Positions 1-11,055 of a stretch of DNA of 64,000 nt are shown in pieces. The translations under genes and the position numbers were made by a program. Below the pieces are notes generated by a model. It was not told the DNA's origin. It saw only the letters and a program-made list of their open reading frames with translations, and did no database searches. The stretch is taken from NCBI RefSeq assembly GCF_000143415.4, contig NW_003314324.1:763767-827766 (forward strand), in the 5' to 3' direction. Source of the DNA: Selaginella moellendorffii. Lineage: Eukaryota; Streptophyta; Lycopodiopsida; Selaginellales; Selaginellaceae. Numbering within the stretch: the stretch's first letter is position 1; every line of letters starts with the position of its first letter.

Positions 1-90
1 AATCTCAACCTCTTCGACGAGAAGCTGCAAACTCTATTGCCTCCGGCACCAGGAAGCGCAAAGTCCTTTCCAAAGAAGAAGAAGAAGTAA
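1..90 (+). CDS. 3' end of an unidentified gene (partial)
   Basis: Frame 1 is open from the window edge to a TAA at 88-90. It encodes 29 residues ending in a run of five lysines (core: NLNLFDEKLQTLLPPAPG). The basic tail could be a nuclear or nucleolar signal. The rest of the gene lies outside the window, so no function is assigned. That this is a last exon rests only on the open frame and the gene-like composition. Confidence 0.4.
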   Translation, partial: NLNLFDEKLQTLLPPAPGSAKSFPKKKKK

Positions 91-379
91 AGGTCCTGGC
101 CAACGGTTCACTTGTGCTTCGGTGCGTTTTTTATCTTTTCCAAGTAAAGTTTATGGTTCTAAGCAAGGCAGTGGATCCAACGGCCACTGCCCGAGCCACG
201 AAGCTACACTGCGGCCATTCACAACCTTATCTCCAGCTTATCCACGGTCATCCAATTGGCATCCTTGGCATCGGATGGTGTTTATGAGCAAAACCAAGTG
301 ACACAAAAGAGGTGGAAGCCAAAAGAGGTATAGTAGAGGAAGAGCTACAAACTTAACAGGGACAGCAGTAGCAGCAGCC

Positions 380-697
380 ATGGCGAGCGCACTGGCCTCC
401 TCGCTCTCCTCGATCGCTAGCACCAAGGCCACTATCACGACGAACAGGAACAGGAAAGCCGGGGGAGTGAGCTCGGTGGTGAGGTGCCAAGCCAGCGAGA
501 TAAAGGACGAAGTGATCAAACGCAGGGCCATGGTTGCGAGTGTGGGAGTGGCACTCTTGTCCATGGTTGCCACTGGAGCTGCCCACGCTATTCCGCCGGT
601 TCCAGAGGGCGAGCCAAAGCCCGGCACCAAGGAGGCCATCAAGAAGTATGCCAACATTTGCCGATCCATGCCCACTGCTGCGGTGTGCCATGGCTGA
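380..697 (+). CDS. PSBTN: Photosystem II 5-kDa protein PsbTn, chloroplast precursor
   Basis: Intronless 105-aa precursor. Residues 1 to about 35 are Ser/Thr/Ala-rich with basic residues, like a chloroplast transit peptide. Residues about 48-70 form a second signal: twin Arg (KRRAMVASVG), a hydrophobic core, and an AHA site before IPPVPEG. This is a bipartite thylakoid-lumen targeting signal, possibly Tat-dependent. The remaining ~35-aa mature part keeps the family pattern of a Pro/Gly-rich start, KKYANIC, SMPTA and a second Cys near the C-terminus; the two Cys can form a disulfide. Known family role: nuclear-encoded lumenal subunit of photosystem II. The ATG at 380 is the first in frame and gives a complete targeting peptide. 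The gene stands alone, with about 290 bp of spacer before the next ORF. Confidence 0.88.
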   Translation: MASALASSLSSIASTKATITTNRNRKAGGVSSVVRCQASEIKDEVIKRRAMVASVGVALLSMVATGAAHAIPPVPEGEPKPGTKEAIKKYANICRSMPTAAVCHG

Positions 698-982
698 GCT
701 CGAGCAAGCTCGAGTTCCAGCGTGCTACCAGAGCTTACTCATTTGGGTGTGTATATATCATTCCTTTCATTCATCTTGCTTGGTTTTTTTCGTCTTGATT
801 TCTTTTGCAAACAGGTTCTCCAGTGGTCTGGTCTATGTAAAGAAAAATTTCTTCCATGCGCAATGAAATGGAAAGACTTTTTACTGTGAAGAGGTAGTTA
901 AGCACTAATGTTTAACTTAATTACCTTTTGACTTAATTCAATGAAGAGTGCACTGCCCTAATTATCGTTTTTCGATCAAGAC

Positions 983-1843
983 ATGGAAAAATACAGTTTC
1001 GGGAGAGTGTTAGGGCGTGGTAGTGAAGGAAAAATGATGCTGGGGTGTAACAATCAAAACAATAATAAGGTAGCAATTAAGTATTTAGGACAAGAGCACT
1101 CTATTTTGAATGCTATGGTGAACGAGGTAGAAATCTTGGAAGAGTGTGCTGGGCATGTGAATATTATCAATCTTCTGGATGTTACAACAAACAAGAATGG
1201 TAGCTTTATGGTCTTTGACCTGATGGAAACAGACCTAAAACATCACAGGAGGCTTGAAAAACAAGAGATTAGATCTTTCATGGGGCAGATCCTTTCAGGG
1301 CTTGCATGGATCCACTCCAACAAGATCGTCCACCAGGATATAAAGCCTGAAAATCTGCTAGTGAAAGGTGGCGTGGTGAAGCTTGCTGACTTTGGTCACA
1401 CACGAAGGTTGTGGGAACAACCTAGGGAATGTTTTGGGACACTATCATATCATTCTCCTAAGCAACTCAAAGGTGAGAGGGGCCTTTACTCTACAGCAAT
1501 AGACATATGGGCAGTCGGGTGTGTTTTTGCAGAGTTAGTTCTAGGGTTTCGGTTATTTAATCCCATAGACTATGAATTTATGAATGAGGAGGATTGGAAA
1601 AGCCAGATGATGGAATTAATTCAAGCATAGAATTCATGGTCAGAATTGAAGCTTATAGTAGGCAATAAAAGCACTGTGAAGCTTATGGCAAGGATGCTAG
1701 AGGTGGATCCTCACAAAAAGATTTCTGCCCAAAAGGCATTAAAATCTAAGTATTTTAATTCTGTGGAAGTGGGCACCCCAAGTATGCAAATGGTTGGTAC
1801 TGGTGTTTGTAAGATTTTCAATTTGGCATGTATTGCTCATTAA
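983..1843 (+). pseudogene. CDK-like Ser/Thr protein kinase with an in-frame stop
   Basis: A single intronless frame encodes a small CMGC-type kinase. Visible motifs are the glycine loop LGRGSEGK, the VAIK lysine, the HQDIKPENLL catalytic loop (HQD instead of HRD), DFG at KLADFGH, and the subdomain IX segment AIDIWAVGCVFAEL. The APE segment is altered (LSYHSPKQL). A TAG at 1628-1630 ends the first 215 codons. The same frame then continues without another stop to TAA at 1841-1843 and still encodes a kinase C-lobe tail (ARMLEVDPHKKISAQKAL). Lack of introns suggests a retrocopy. It may be a recent pseudogene, or a truncated protein lacking the last helices may be made. Base composition is more AT-rich than in the neighbouring genes. 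Confidence 0.75.
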
Positions 1844-2020
1844 AATGTGTATGAAAAAAGGAAAATACATCTACACGTATTCACTAATTACACCAAATGT
1901 AAGACAAAGGGGTGTATTACATTTAAAATCCAAAGAAAAGAGAAAAAAGGAAATCTATTACTACAGGACGCGTGTCGTGTAACGTGTCCATCACAGTTTT
2001 AGGGTTCTTCAGTCTCGACG

Positions 2021-4059
2021 ATGAAGCGGGTGAATGTGGCGCGCGTCTTCTCCAGGCTCCTCGCCCAGAATGCCCCAGCAGCTGAATCCAGGGGGGCGCC
2101 ATCCGATCTCTCCTCGTCTGGCGCCACGGCGCTGGCCGATCGCGGCCCCTTTGCCTCGCATCTCAAGAGCCGCGCCGTGCTGGGATTCGATGGCGACGAC
2201 ACATTCAAGTTCCTGCAAGGCCTGGCAACCAACGACGTTCTCCAGCTCGAGGCCGACGAGCACTCCGCCAAGCTGGGAACGCCCACTCCCAATCAGCCGG
2301 GCGTCGTCCAGCCCCCAATCTACACTGGGATTCTCAACCCCCAGGGGAGGTTCTTGTTTGATATGTTCCTCTACAAGCCTGTGCAGGAATCCGAGAAGCT
2401 GGGCAAGGGTGGCGATGCTCCAGGGGCTGGCAAGAGTGTTCCACAGCTCGTTGCCGATGTGGATGCTGCCAGTTTTGACGATCTCATCGCTTATCTCAAA
2501 AGGTATCCAAAATTCGATTTCTTCTTTCTCAAGTTCTTCCTCTTGGTTTTCTAGTGCCTTTTTTTCTTTGGTTGCTTTCATTATTAGTATGTTTCTCGCT
2601 CCATTCTCCTTTTTTTCTTTTTTCTTTGGCTGGGGTGTTTTTGCAAGTTTATTTCATCGCAAAAAAATTCTTTTATGTCATAATGGGCATGTCCTGGAAT
2701 TTGCTCCGATACCTTTTTTTCGTCTTTCCATTCTGCTGTTGCCTCGCTTCTTTATTTTATGTTTCCTTCTCTGCCTGGGTGCGACTTTGCAATGCTAGTT
2801 TTTCCTTGTTTGTATAAAAACAATGAATTTGTATATGTCACAGTCGAATGGTTTTCATTTGCTTACGTTCCATCAGGTTTCTTGTTTGTTTTTCCAGATG
2901 CATCTCTTAAATTCTTGTCCAACGTATGTAAAACTTTTTCGGTTTTTAATCTTCCTCCAGGTACATTTTACGCTCCAAAGTCAATATCGAGGACCTTTCG
3001 AAGGATCTCTGCGCCTGGCAACGCTTTGGCGGTGCTCTAGCAGGTTCTTCCACTTCCGAGACTGGCGCTGGCAACATCGGCTGGGCTGGAGGCCGGGACT
3101 TGAGTGGGACAACCGCTGCGGAAGGAAATGGAAATGGCTGGCGATGGTTTAAAGATCCCAGGCTCGACGCGCTTGGATTCCGTGGCGTCTTCTCCTCTGG
3201 CATAACACGTAAGAATCTGTCCAAGGTTTGTCAGTCACGAGAAGAGACTTACCAAGAAGAAATTGTTGATCAACTCTTGTTTTGGAACAGCGCCTTTGAT
3301 CGAAGCTGATCAAGAAGTTGACGAGGAGTATTACCTTCTCTGGCGACTGGAGCAGGGAGTTCCCGAGGGCCCGGCTGAAATTCCTGGAGGTGAGTTAATC
3401 ACTTTTCCACTTACGGTTTCGTACAAACTTAGAAGTTGTAAACTGCTGTCTTTCTTTTCCCAGGAGAAGCCATTCCACTCGAGTACAACATGGCCGCTCT
3501 CAACGCCATCAGCTTTGAGAAAGGCTGCTACGTCGGACAGGAACTAATAGCAAGGACGCATTACCGAGGAGAAATTCGCAAGAGGCTCATGCCTGTAAAC
3601 TTCGTTCTGGAAAACGGAGAAGGTACTTTTCCTTACTCTCCATTCTTTTAGTTTCTCTTTAGGATCTCGTACTCGACGCGAGCGTGCATCCTTCCTCTCG
3701 CATCTGAACTCTCCCTCCACACACGGCACAGCCTTTAGAAAACTCTCTTCTTTAGAGTCTCCAGCTAGTCGTGAGCTTTCATCCTCGAAAGCAACTCACG
3801 AAACTTCGAAGGTCTCTCATGGTTTGCTTGTTTAATGGCAGAAATGCGCGAGGGAGTGGCTCGTGGCACAGAGATTATGGATGGAGAAACCGGGAAGAAA
3901 GTGGGGACTGTCATCACAGCTCTTGGCTCGCGAGGATTGGCGATGGTGAGACTGGAGGCGGCAGCTAAAGACAGACTGAAGCTCCAGGGTTGCGGCGGCG
4001 CTTTCGTGAAGCCCATTCGCCCCAAATGGTGGCCCAGTCAATGGGGCACTGTTGACTAA
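2021..4059 (+). CDS. IBA57: IBA57-like mitochondrial Fe-S cluster assembly factor (GcvT-like fold)
   Basis: Five exons, 2021-2502, 2961-3208, 3291-3389, 3464-3622 and 3842-4059, all with GT-AG borders, join in frame to 401 aa. The N-terminus is basic and amphipathic ([17 protein letters not shown]), a plausible mitochondrial presequence. The family signature KGCYVGQE is in exon 4. The folate-binding/GcvT-like regions include [10 protein letters not shown] and [14 protein letters not shown] near the N-terminus and [18 protein letters not shown] near the end. Known role: IBA57 works with ISCA proteins in late mitochondrial [4Fe-4S] cluster assembly. Intron 1 is long (458 bp) and T-rich; the others are short. 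A broken paralogue lies at 29.9-31.28 kb in the same orientation, and the 5' flanks are alignable from about 1984, so this is the surviving copy of a segmental duplication. Confidence 0.88.
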
Positions 4060-4089
4060 CCGGGCCACTGTTGATATGGCCACAACAAA

Positions 4090-4300
4090 ATGATGGGCAT
4101 ATCCCTGGGAATATCCCCTCTACAGTGTAGGGTTTGTAACAATGAATTTCAAGCGTCAAACGGATATCCACTGGAACACTTGGTCTACGTACATTTCCAT
4201 GCTGTTAAAGCAATGCCAGCGACGACGACGGCAGTTTCCATGGATGGCGGATCATCTGAGAGACTTCCGCCTCCGGAACTCCAGTATAGAGCTTGCTTAT
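4090..4300 (+). pseudogene. Decayed relic of a SLAC-type channel 5' end
   Basis: This follows the IBA57 stop codon and aligns in patches with 31305-31690, the 5' leader and first codons of the intact SLAC-type gene. Shared pieces include GGAATATCCCC, TAGGGTTT, ATCCACTGGAACA versus ATCTCCACTGGAACA, and GCAATGCCAGCGACGACG versus GCAATGCCGGCGACGACG followed by GCAGT.TCCATGGATG. About 150 bp of intermediate sequence is missing and the channel frame is lost after the start region. The relic shows that the duplicated unit included the beginning of the channel gene. Confidence 0.7.
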
Positions 4301-5820
4301 TTTTTCTCTGAGCCGCTGTCTTTGTCACCACCACCACCATGATTAGCGTCGTCGCAATGTACTTCGATACAGGAAGTCCCGTCTCTGCGTGTTTAGAGAA
4401 GTCAGTGGAGTTGAAAAAAAGAAATGGAGATCTTTCCCTCCTTGTCTTTGGTATTTAGATCAGCGCTGCTCCAAGCGACTTAAAAATGTCGTGGACGGCA
4501 GGGTTCGAACCGCGCGGGCAGAGACATCCAGGAAGCTGTAGAATACATGGAAATGGTACGTGCTTATTGTGACACACATTCTCGAACCAAAAAGCCTTCT
4601 TCTCCAGGTTTCCAATTTTTAATAGCTGCCAACGAGCTTCTTGCCTTATGCCTATGCTTGTTGGAGCTTTGCTATCTGTGTTGGCTTTACAAGTAGCGAT
4701 ATGAGCAATAATTTCATGTTCTAATGTTTCATTTATCCTCACAGGTAACGACGTGTCTTTTCTTGCAAATCTTGCGGTGTTCCTGTATAAATGGTGGCCA
4801 TTTGGCAACGAATACAAAAGCAAAGCTGTTGGAGCTATTGCCTCGACTGCAAATGGTAACAATTGGAGTACACACCTGTCACTAACATTTTCTCAGTCCT
4901 TTGCATACAGGTTGAACTCCTTTTTAATATCACTTACTCTCACAAATTTCCTTCTAGACATGCCTTTACTCTGGAAAAAGAAGAAGTCATTCGGTTGTGG
5001 AACCGTGTAGAACCTTTCACCGGATTCATAACTAGAGGTATCCATGACCTGCCGAATTCTTTCTCTTTGATAAAAGTGAGGGAAACGGCATCAACCAACC
5101 TTTCATGAGGCCATTTTGAGCTCCTCTCAAAAGAATGTGAAGCTGAAAAGCAACAAGTAATCTTATGTTCATGCTTACTGTCACCATGCGACATTCCCCG
5201 GTACTTGAGAGACTGACTTATTAGGCATGAGCTCCTATATCAAACACAGTCAGAAAGACCATTGTGGAATTTCGACAGACACTTGGGCACAAAGTCTTCT
5301 TACTGCCACCACTTCAAGCACTGGCAATGGCTGCATTGGATACACTCTTACACACTCTCTACAATGTTCTATTATATTATTTTTGAAATTTAAATTGCAT
5401 AAACTGAGATGATGTCCTGCCCAAAAGGACATCTTTCAACACTCTCTACTTCTCCAGGAGGGCTAGTACATACTTATATTACATATCTATTACTTCGAAG
5501 AAGTAGGACATATACATACACAAGTAAAACTATAAATTTAAAACATTATAACTTAAAATTATATAATAAACATTTGTTTCTTGAAATCTAGATTATTTGG
5601 GAGGCCTGGAACAGAATTGGCGACAATCCTGGCGCAGACACTCCAATTATGATCCAATCTGATACTCTCCTTCCCTTCCAAAATTGCCAATTCTAGAAGT
5701 AAGATCTACATGAGCCAAGGAGGGATTCCAGTCAAGTCATGGTAACGAATTCACCGCTCCAGCCATGGGCCGTGATTGATCGCTAACGCAAACTTTGTTT
5801 AATCACAAAAATTTGTTTAA
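4301..5820. other. Gene-poor spacer with unassigned short open stretches
   Basis: No gene can be modelled confidently. A plus-strand open piece near 4960-5035 (core HAFTLEKEEVIRLWNRVEPF) is preceded by a splice-like TTCCTTCTAG and could be an exon or exon relic. A B-box-like GGTTCGAACCC lies on the minus strand near 4504-4514, but no tRNA stem set can be drawn around it. An AT-rich stretch runs from about 5450 to 5590. Confidence 0.4.
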
Positions 5821-6918
5821 TTGCGTTTGCTGGGAAAAAGTATAGCATTTCTCATGTATGTCCGAGATCCATCCCTTCACGCTCCAGAAAGAGAAGCTCT
5901 TCTTTCTCGCAGGCAAGTTGGGTGGAAAGTTATATATATGTGTGTAAAAGATTCCGAGAATCCTTTAGGCCTGGATTTTGTACGAAAAGTGTCAAGAACC
6001 TCCTACCTATGGGTAACGACGGACTCGATGCGTCTTCTCTGGCCTGGGATTGATGGGCATACACAAGAGGAACAGCCTGGGATGGATGAAGAGGAACAGC
6101 CAATAGAGGGGGACGGGACGCGAAGCTGCTAAAGACCTATACCGGCGGATCTTACAGTTGAAGAGGGGCATGGTCATTGTGATGGGTGCCCAAGGCTTGG
6201 GCAAGACAGTCTTGGTTCATGCAGTTTGCAACCACATCCAGCAGTCGGGCTTGAGGAGGTGCGTGTTCCTTGATGTAAAGCGTTTCATCAAGTTTCCACT
6301 GCTTACCTTGTGGATGAGCGTGCTTCTCACATTCTATGGACAAGCCGTTGAAATGGAGGAGATCCGTAAAGTGCAAGACCTTGATATATTTATCGTTTGG
6401 TGCATTCTCAAGAAAGGTCTCGTGTTTGTGGTTGACGACTGGGCGTGTTTCGAGACAAAAAGCGAAGATTCGGAGCAACTAAAAAATGCTAAGGAGACCG
6501 CCAGAAGCTGCGTCGAAGAGCTTGTCCAAATCCTGGTCCAGATTCCGTCGGTTGACAGCAGAGAACGCCTCGCCATGGAGGCTAATCCCAAGAAGAAGCT
6601 ACGGCTCGACTGCGACAAGTTCATGGTGAACGGGCCTTTCAATGCAGCCAAGCTTTCAACATGGAAGGGCTTGTCGTCGTTGCCCGACTCCGTGAAGCAA
6701 AGTACAAGCTTAACCTTTCTAACTGGGGGGATGCTGAGGTTCTTGAAACTTTGAACGTGCTGGCGGCGACGTGGCGAAGTATACAAAACTGATTAAATCT
6801 GTTACGCACGGGCTGTGGTTCGATTTCATCGGCAACTTGGAGACTGAGGAGGAAGTGCATGCAGGTGTACTCCTTGGTGCACGAGGCGTCATGGAACCCG
6901 TGCTTCTAGAGAAGATCT
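5821..6918 (+). pseudogene. Frameshifted P-loop NTPase
   Basis: Coding-like sequence is spread over all three plus frames. Frame 1 (5821-6132) encodes a domain of unknown type. Frame 2 (6125-6645) carries a good Walker A, VIVMGAQGLGKT, and a Walker B-like GLVFVVDDW. Frame 3 (about 6640-6770) continues with a plausible protein (FNMEGLVVVARLREAKYK, NWGDAEVLETLN). A further frame change leads to an open segment ending at TAG 6916-6918 (THGLWFDFIGNLETEEEV). I see no splice sites that would repair the joins, so it is called a pseudogene. The P-loop is of a general STAND/AAA-like appearance; the family is not identified. A long foldback begins 16 bp downstream. Confidence 0.6.
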
Positions 6919-6934
6919 AGAGCACGATCTAGAG

Positions 6935-7700
6935 CATTGCAATTCACCACCATTTTCACCTGAATATAATTTTTTTAAAGTGTCTCGTTCATATAATACC
7001 CAACATAATCATATGATACCCATACCATGTGTTTGCTCTTTTTTAAAAATTATTTTGATATAGCTTGTCAGCGCTCCTGCACAGATAATGAAGCAGATAT
7101 AATTTACCCCAGGTGCTGCTTGCAGCACTCGCCTTCAACTGCAACTGTGTAGGAGTCTTCCCGTCTGCGTTTCTGGCCACAAATGCCTGCGGCAATAGAA
7201 GGAGTAGCTATCCGTAGAACCGAGGGAATATTCTATCTACAGCCACATGGGTCACGACCATTGGAAAGGGGAAGTCTGCAAGCACTAGCGCATCAAAACA
7301 GTCCATGATCGTATGTAAGAGAGGAAGTGAAGAAGAATAAAAAACCTCAATGAAGAGTTTCTCAATGAAGTGCTCTAGATCATGTTCAATCTAGACAATT
7401 GGTTACCCCAAGCTTCCTCGTCAAGGTCAAGTACCAATCATCTAGATGGAACACGGTATAGAGCACTTCGTCAAGGAACTCTTCCTCTCTTACATACGAT
7501 GATGGACTGTTTTGACGCGCTAGTGCTTGCGAACTTCCCCCCTCCAATGGTCGTGACCCTAATACTGATGTAGCGGCAGATGGGATATTTTCTCGGTTCT
7601 ACAGTCAGCCTCCGAGATAAGACAGTATTATATGAATGAGACTCTTAAAAATAATTATATTCAGGTGAAAATGGTGGTGAATTGCATTGCGTGGAGCGCT
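6935..7700. repeat. Long inverted repeat (foldback) with a short loop
   Basis: The left arm runs from about 6935 to 7406 and the right arm from about 7432 to 7700, with a loop of about 25 nt. Outer matches: GCAATTCACCACCATTTTCA at about 6939 against its reverse complement near 7667-7686, then TGAATATAAT and TTCATATAATAC. Inner matches: GGTCACGACCATTGGA (about 7250) against TCCAATGGTCGTGACC (about 7543), CATCAAAACAGTCCATGATC (about 7291) against its mismatched complement, and AAGTGCTCTA against TAGAGCACTT. The left arm carries about 190 bp (7000-7195) absent from the right arm. The reverse complement of the right arm is open (REEEFLDEVLYTVFHLDDWY), so the arms may derive from coding sequence. 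It could be an inverted duplication that forms hairpin RNA, or a foldback/MITE-like element. Confidence 0.75.
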
Positions 7701-9338
7701 GCCGAGCGTGACTGCGGTGGTGGTGGCGAGTGCACGGAATCCTTGTCTCTCTCGTTGATATTGGTATGAGCAGAAGCTCCCAATGATCCTCAAATTGATG
7801 AATGCGGGGGGCTCTAAGCTAACATATGCAAGCATTTCATGCACATCTTAGAACAAGCTCGCACATGTGACATAAAACACTATAAACATGAAGATCGTAG
7901 TGTGTGCTCATTTTAGGCAGCAAGCTTGTCCACCTCGAGCTTCAATAGCAAAGGTGACAAGGCTAGAGCGTGGGAAAGTTGGCGCTCTAACTGTACAGGC
8001 TGCGGCATGTAGGAGCTCGTCACATGGGCTGCTATATCCAGGAAGCTGACTCTGGTAATGTTCCTGGGAGCGAACATAAAATGCTTGTTTAGTGGCATCG
8101 ATCCACTGAAGCTTGAAACTCGCCCTGGCTGGCTGGCTGGCTGGGCTTGCTCCATCTGATTGACAAGGACGAGCTTGAGTCAAACCGAGGTTTCTATGCA
8201 CTCATTTGAAGTGGTTCCACTTATTCTATTTTTTCGTTTAGCTATGGATGCTTGATTGACAGCAAGAACAAAGAAAAATCTACTTGAGGACAAGTAGATC
8301 GTTGTTGAAACCCTTCATGAACATTTCATGGTGCTTTCAGCTGCTGTTGGGCAGATCACTTTTGTTTTAGAATTTTAAATAATTTAAATAATTTACTGTG
8401 CTTGATCACTAGAAATAAAAAAATTTCACAGTCTATAAATTCATTAAAATAAATTTTAACATACTTCTGAAAATTGAAGCAAGGGTTCATATAAATAACA
8501 TTATAAATCTATAAATTAGTATATTAAAAATTCTAAAATGGGACCTATCAAATATATTTATTCTCATATAGCAAAATGGTAATAATATATTTTAATAGAA
8601 CTAAAAATACATTAAAATTGAGTGGTAAATTCCACAGAAGATAAGGTTTTAAAGTAAATGGGTCAAATCCTAGTTTTCTTACATGAAATATTTTAGTTGT
8701 AGTACTCTTAGAAGATTAGTTTAGTGAATAGAATCAATGGGAAAACTGAAAAGACGCTGAAATATAGTTAAAAAAATAGTTTTTTGGAGAACTACGCTCT
8801 AATTTATTTATATCCAGAGTCTGTTTTTAGTGTAATGTATGAATTCCAAAGCATATGTAAAATACATAAATTTAATATTAAAGCCTTCCTCATTTTCTAA
8901 ACATGGAAAATATATATAAACATTATTATCCTGGCAAATGATAACAAAAGTTTTTTTTAGACAAGGTAAATATACGTTAAATCTTGATCTTCTCAAGAAG
9001 TTCCATCTAGTATTCTGGATTAAATTTGTTATACATGAGTATTAAATCCTATAAATCCTCTGAGTTTTACTATATTTTAAACTTTATCCATTCAAAATTG
9101 ATGGTAACTTTTCAAATTTTAATAACTAGCAAGAAAAATAAAAGGTATAAACTCAAATGAAAGTGATGACTAAGAATTTGCTCTAAGAAAATAAAAGCAC
9201 TTACCAACCACTATTCCTTTATATACTAGGTAGATAATTTGGATGCATAAAGAAGTTTATATAGTTTACAAACTCATATAGTTAAATTTATCTTTTTTCA
9301 TGTTGGATAGCTCAAATTCCTTCTAATAAATAACACTT
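7701..9338. other. AT-rich intergenic DNA
   Basis: AT content rises strongly after about 8200. I see no coding frame with gene-like composition, no RNA gene and no clear repeat structure, apart from a short (TGGC) run near 8130 and poly-T/A tracts. Confidence 0.6.
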
Positions 9339-9991
9339 TGTAAAGTTTGTAAATACATGTATGTATATATATGTATTACCCTAGCTAGGTAATACACTAA
9401 TAATAGTATTATAGCATATAAACTGTCCATTTAGGATTAAATATAATCTATCCATTCTTGTATATAAATAGGGGTTTAAACCCCAATTAATATGCTTATT
9501 TTTATATCCCGAGCACTCATATTGGTGGAAGTGAGGGGCATTATAATTTATTCCTAAAGGGCAAAGCCTTTTTGACAATATTTTGCTCTAGTATTCAGGA
9601 TTGCGTTTTTTTGTTCTTATTTCTTCATTCTCTTTTGGATCTAGATCTATATTAACTTTTTGCAAGATCTAGAATTCTAGTTATTGTTATGCTTAGATTT
9701 GCTTTGTTTTTTCTAATCTTTATTGCATTATCTTCTTCTATCATGCCACGCCGTCATTGATTAAGGAGTATGTCACTTAAGGTTGTTAATGCTACTTTGT
9801 TAGATTGAACTTTTGGTACTGTGGGGTGTGATCATGTTAGTGTTGCACCCATCCTTAATGCATTGCCATCTCTAACTTTTGTGGGATGTAATTACATGGC
9901 TTATCTTATTCTTGGTGTTTTACCATCTTCTGTTAATATGAAGTATGATTGTGATATTGATTGGTGAGTTATAGATGATGCAATTCAATTC

Positions 9992-11055
9992 TTGGAGAAT
10001 ATTCAAGGATCAAATTTATGGGAAAACGATGTGTCTGAGCTTAAGTGGATTCTAGAGTGTGATAATGAGCTTGATTATTATAAAGATAGTGTAAGCAACC
10101 AAAGGGAACGACTCGAGAGACGATCCATGGGGTTTAAATATAGAGGGAAAGGGCCCATGAACAAGAGTGCACCCCCTTTTCCAATCGGTTAAGGGTCTTG
10201 GGATAGTTGGAGTTAAGCGTCCTTGGGTTTGAATAGTACTGGGCTGGGTGACCTCCCGGGAAGTCCAAACTCAGGCGTTTACAATTTGGTATCAGAGAGG
10301 TCTTGGGTCCAACTCTGTTGGTTGGCTAAGGGAATCACACCACAAGTTGATTGACATCTGGCTGGTCCAGTTTGCTCCTGCTGGGCTCGACCCGAGGGGT
10401 AGGGTGTCAAGAGAGCGGGGTTCTCGGGAGAGCTGTGGCTCTCAGCTTCCGTTCACGAGGGCGTGAACTTGCAGGGAAGCGTGGTGGATTGTAAGCAACC
10501 AAAGGGAACGACTCGAGAGACGATCCATGGGGTTTAAATATAGAGGGAAAGGGCCCATGAACAAGAGTGCACCCCCTTTTCCAATCGGTTAAGGGTCTTG
10601 GGATAGTTGGAGTTAAACGTCCTTGGGTTTGAATAGTACTGGGCTGGGTGACCTCCCGGGAAGTCCAAACTCAGGCTTTTACAGATAGCTTTAGAGATGA
10701 AATGGAAATTTTGTGGGGTAGATATCAAAATTTCAATCTGCTATCTGATCCTTTCTCTTTCCCTTTTGCTCTTTCTCAACCTTTTTTTATTTCTCGGCCT
10801 AAGCCATCTTTTTATGTTTTTAGTATTTCTTCCTCATTTACAATGTTTTCTTCTCCTAGCACATCAATAATTTGTGACTCTCATGATTCTCGTTCTCAGT
10901 CCAATGTTGAGTTGAGTGTTTTTTGTTCTCCTCATACTAATTTGGATGTTGAGTGTATCCATAAAGTTGAGAATCTTGCTTTTGTTTCGTTGATAGAGCC
11001 TTTAATCAATTCTAATATTGAGTATTCATTTATTCCAAAGGTTGAGTCACTTTAA
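9992..11055 (+). pseudogene. Gag-like ORF of element E, split by TRIM-1
   Basis: Two open pieces flank the TRIM. The left piece (from 9992) reads NELDYYKD up to the insertion. The right piece resumes SFRDEMEILWGRYQNF and runs to TAA at 11053-11055. Subtracting the 594-bp TRIM and one 5-bp target repeat restores the same frame, so the ORF was uninterrupted before the insertion. The product is Ser/Phe-rich downstream and matches no domain I recognise; gag is assigned only by position after the left LTR. Confidence 0.5.
10090..10683 (+). mobile_element. TRIM-1: complete miniature LTR retrotransposon
   Basis: Two LTRs of 194 bp, 10090-10283 and 10490-10683, begin TGTAAGCAACC, end TTTACA and are nearly identical (a G/A difference and GCG/GCT near the end are visible). 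Directly after the left LTR is TTTGGTATCAGAGAGG, a primer-binding site matching the initiator-Met tRNA 3' end. A purine-rich stretch precedes the right LTR. The internal part is only about 206 bp and codes for nothing. Flanking GATAG at 10085-10089 and 10684-10688 is a perfect 5-bp target-site duplication. This meets the definition of a TRIM. Confidence 0.93.

Noticed and set aside
2034-2798. 254-aa plus-strand frame over IBA57 exon 1 and intron 1
   Set aside because: Shifted frame with Ser/Pro/Phe-rich nonsense; the IBA57 exon model explains the region.
4494-4530. tRNA-like B box around GGTTCGAACCC (minus strand)
   Set aside because: T-stem pairs fail beyond two bases and no acceptor or anticodon arm can be drawn.
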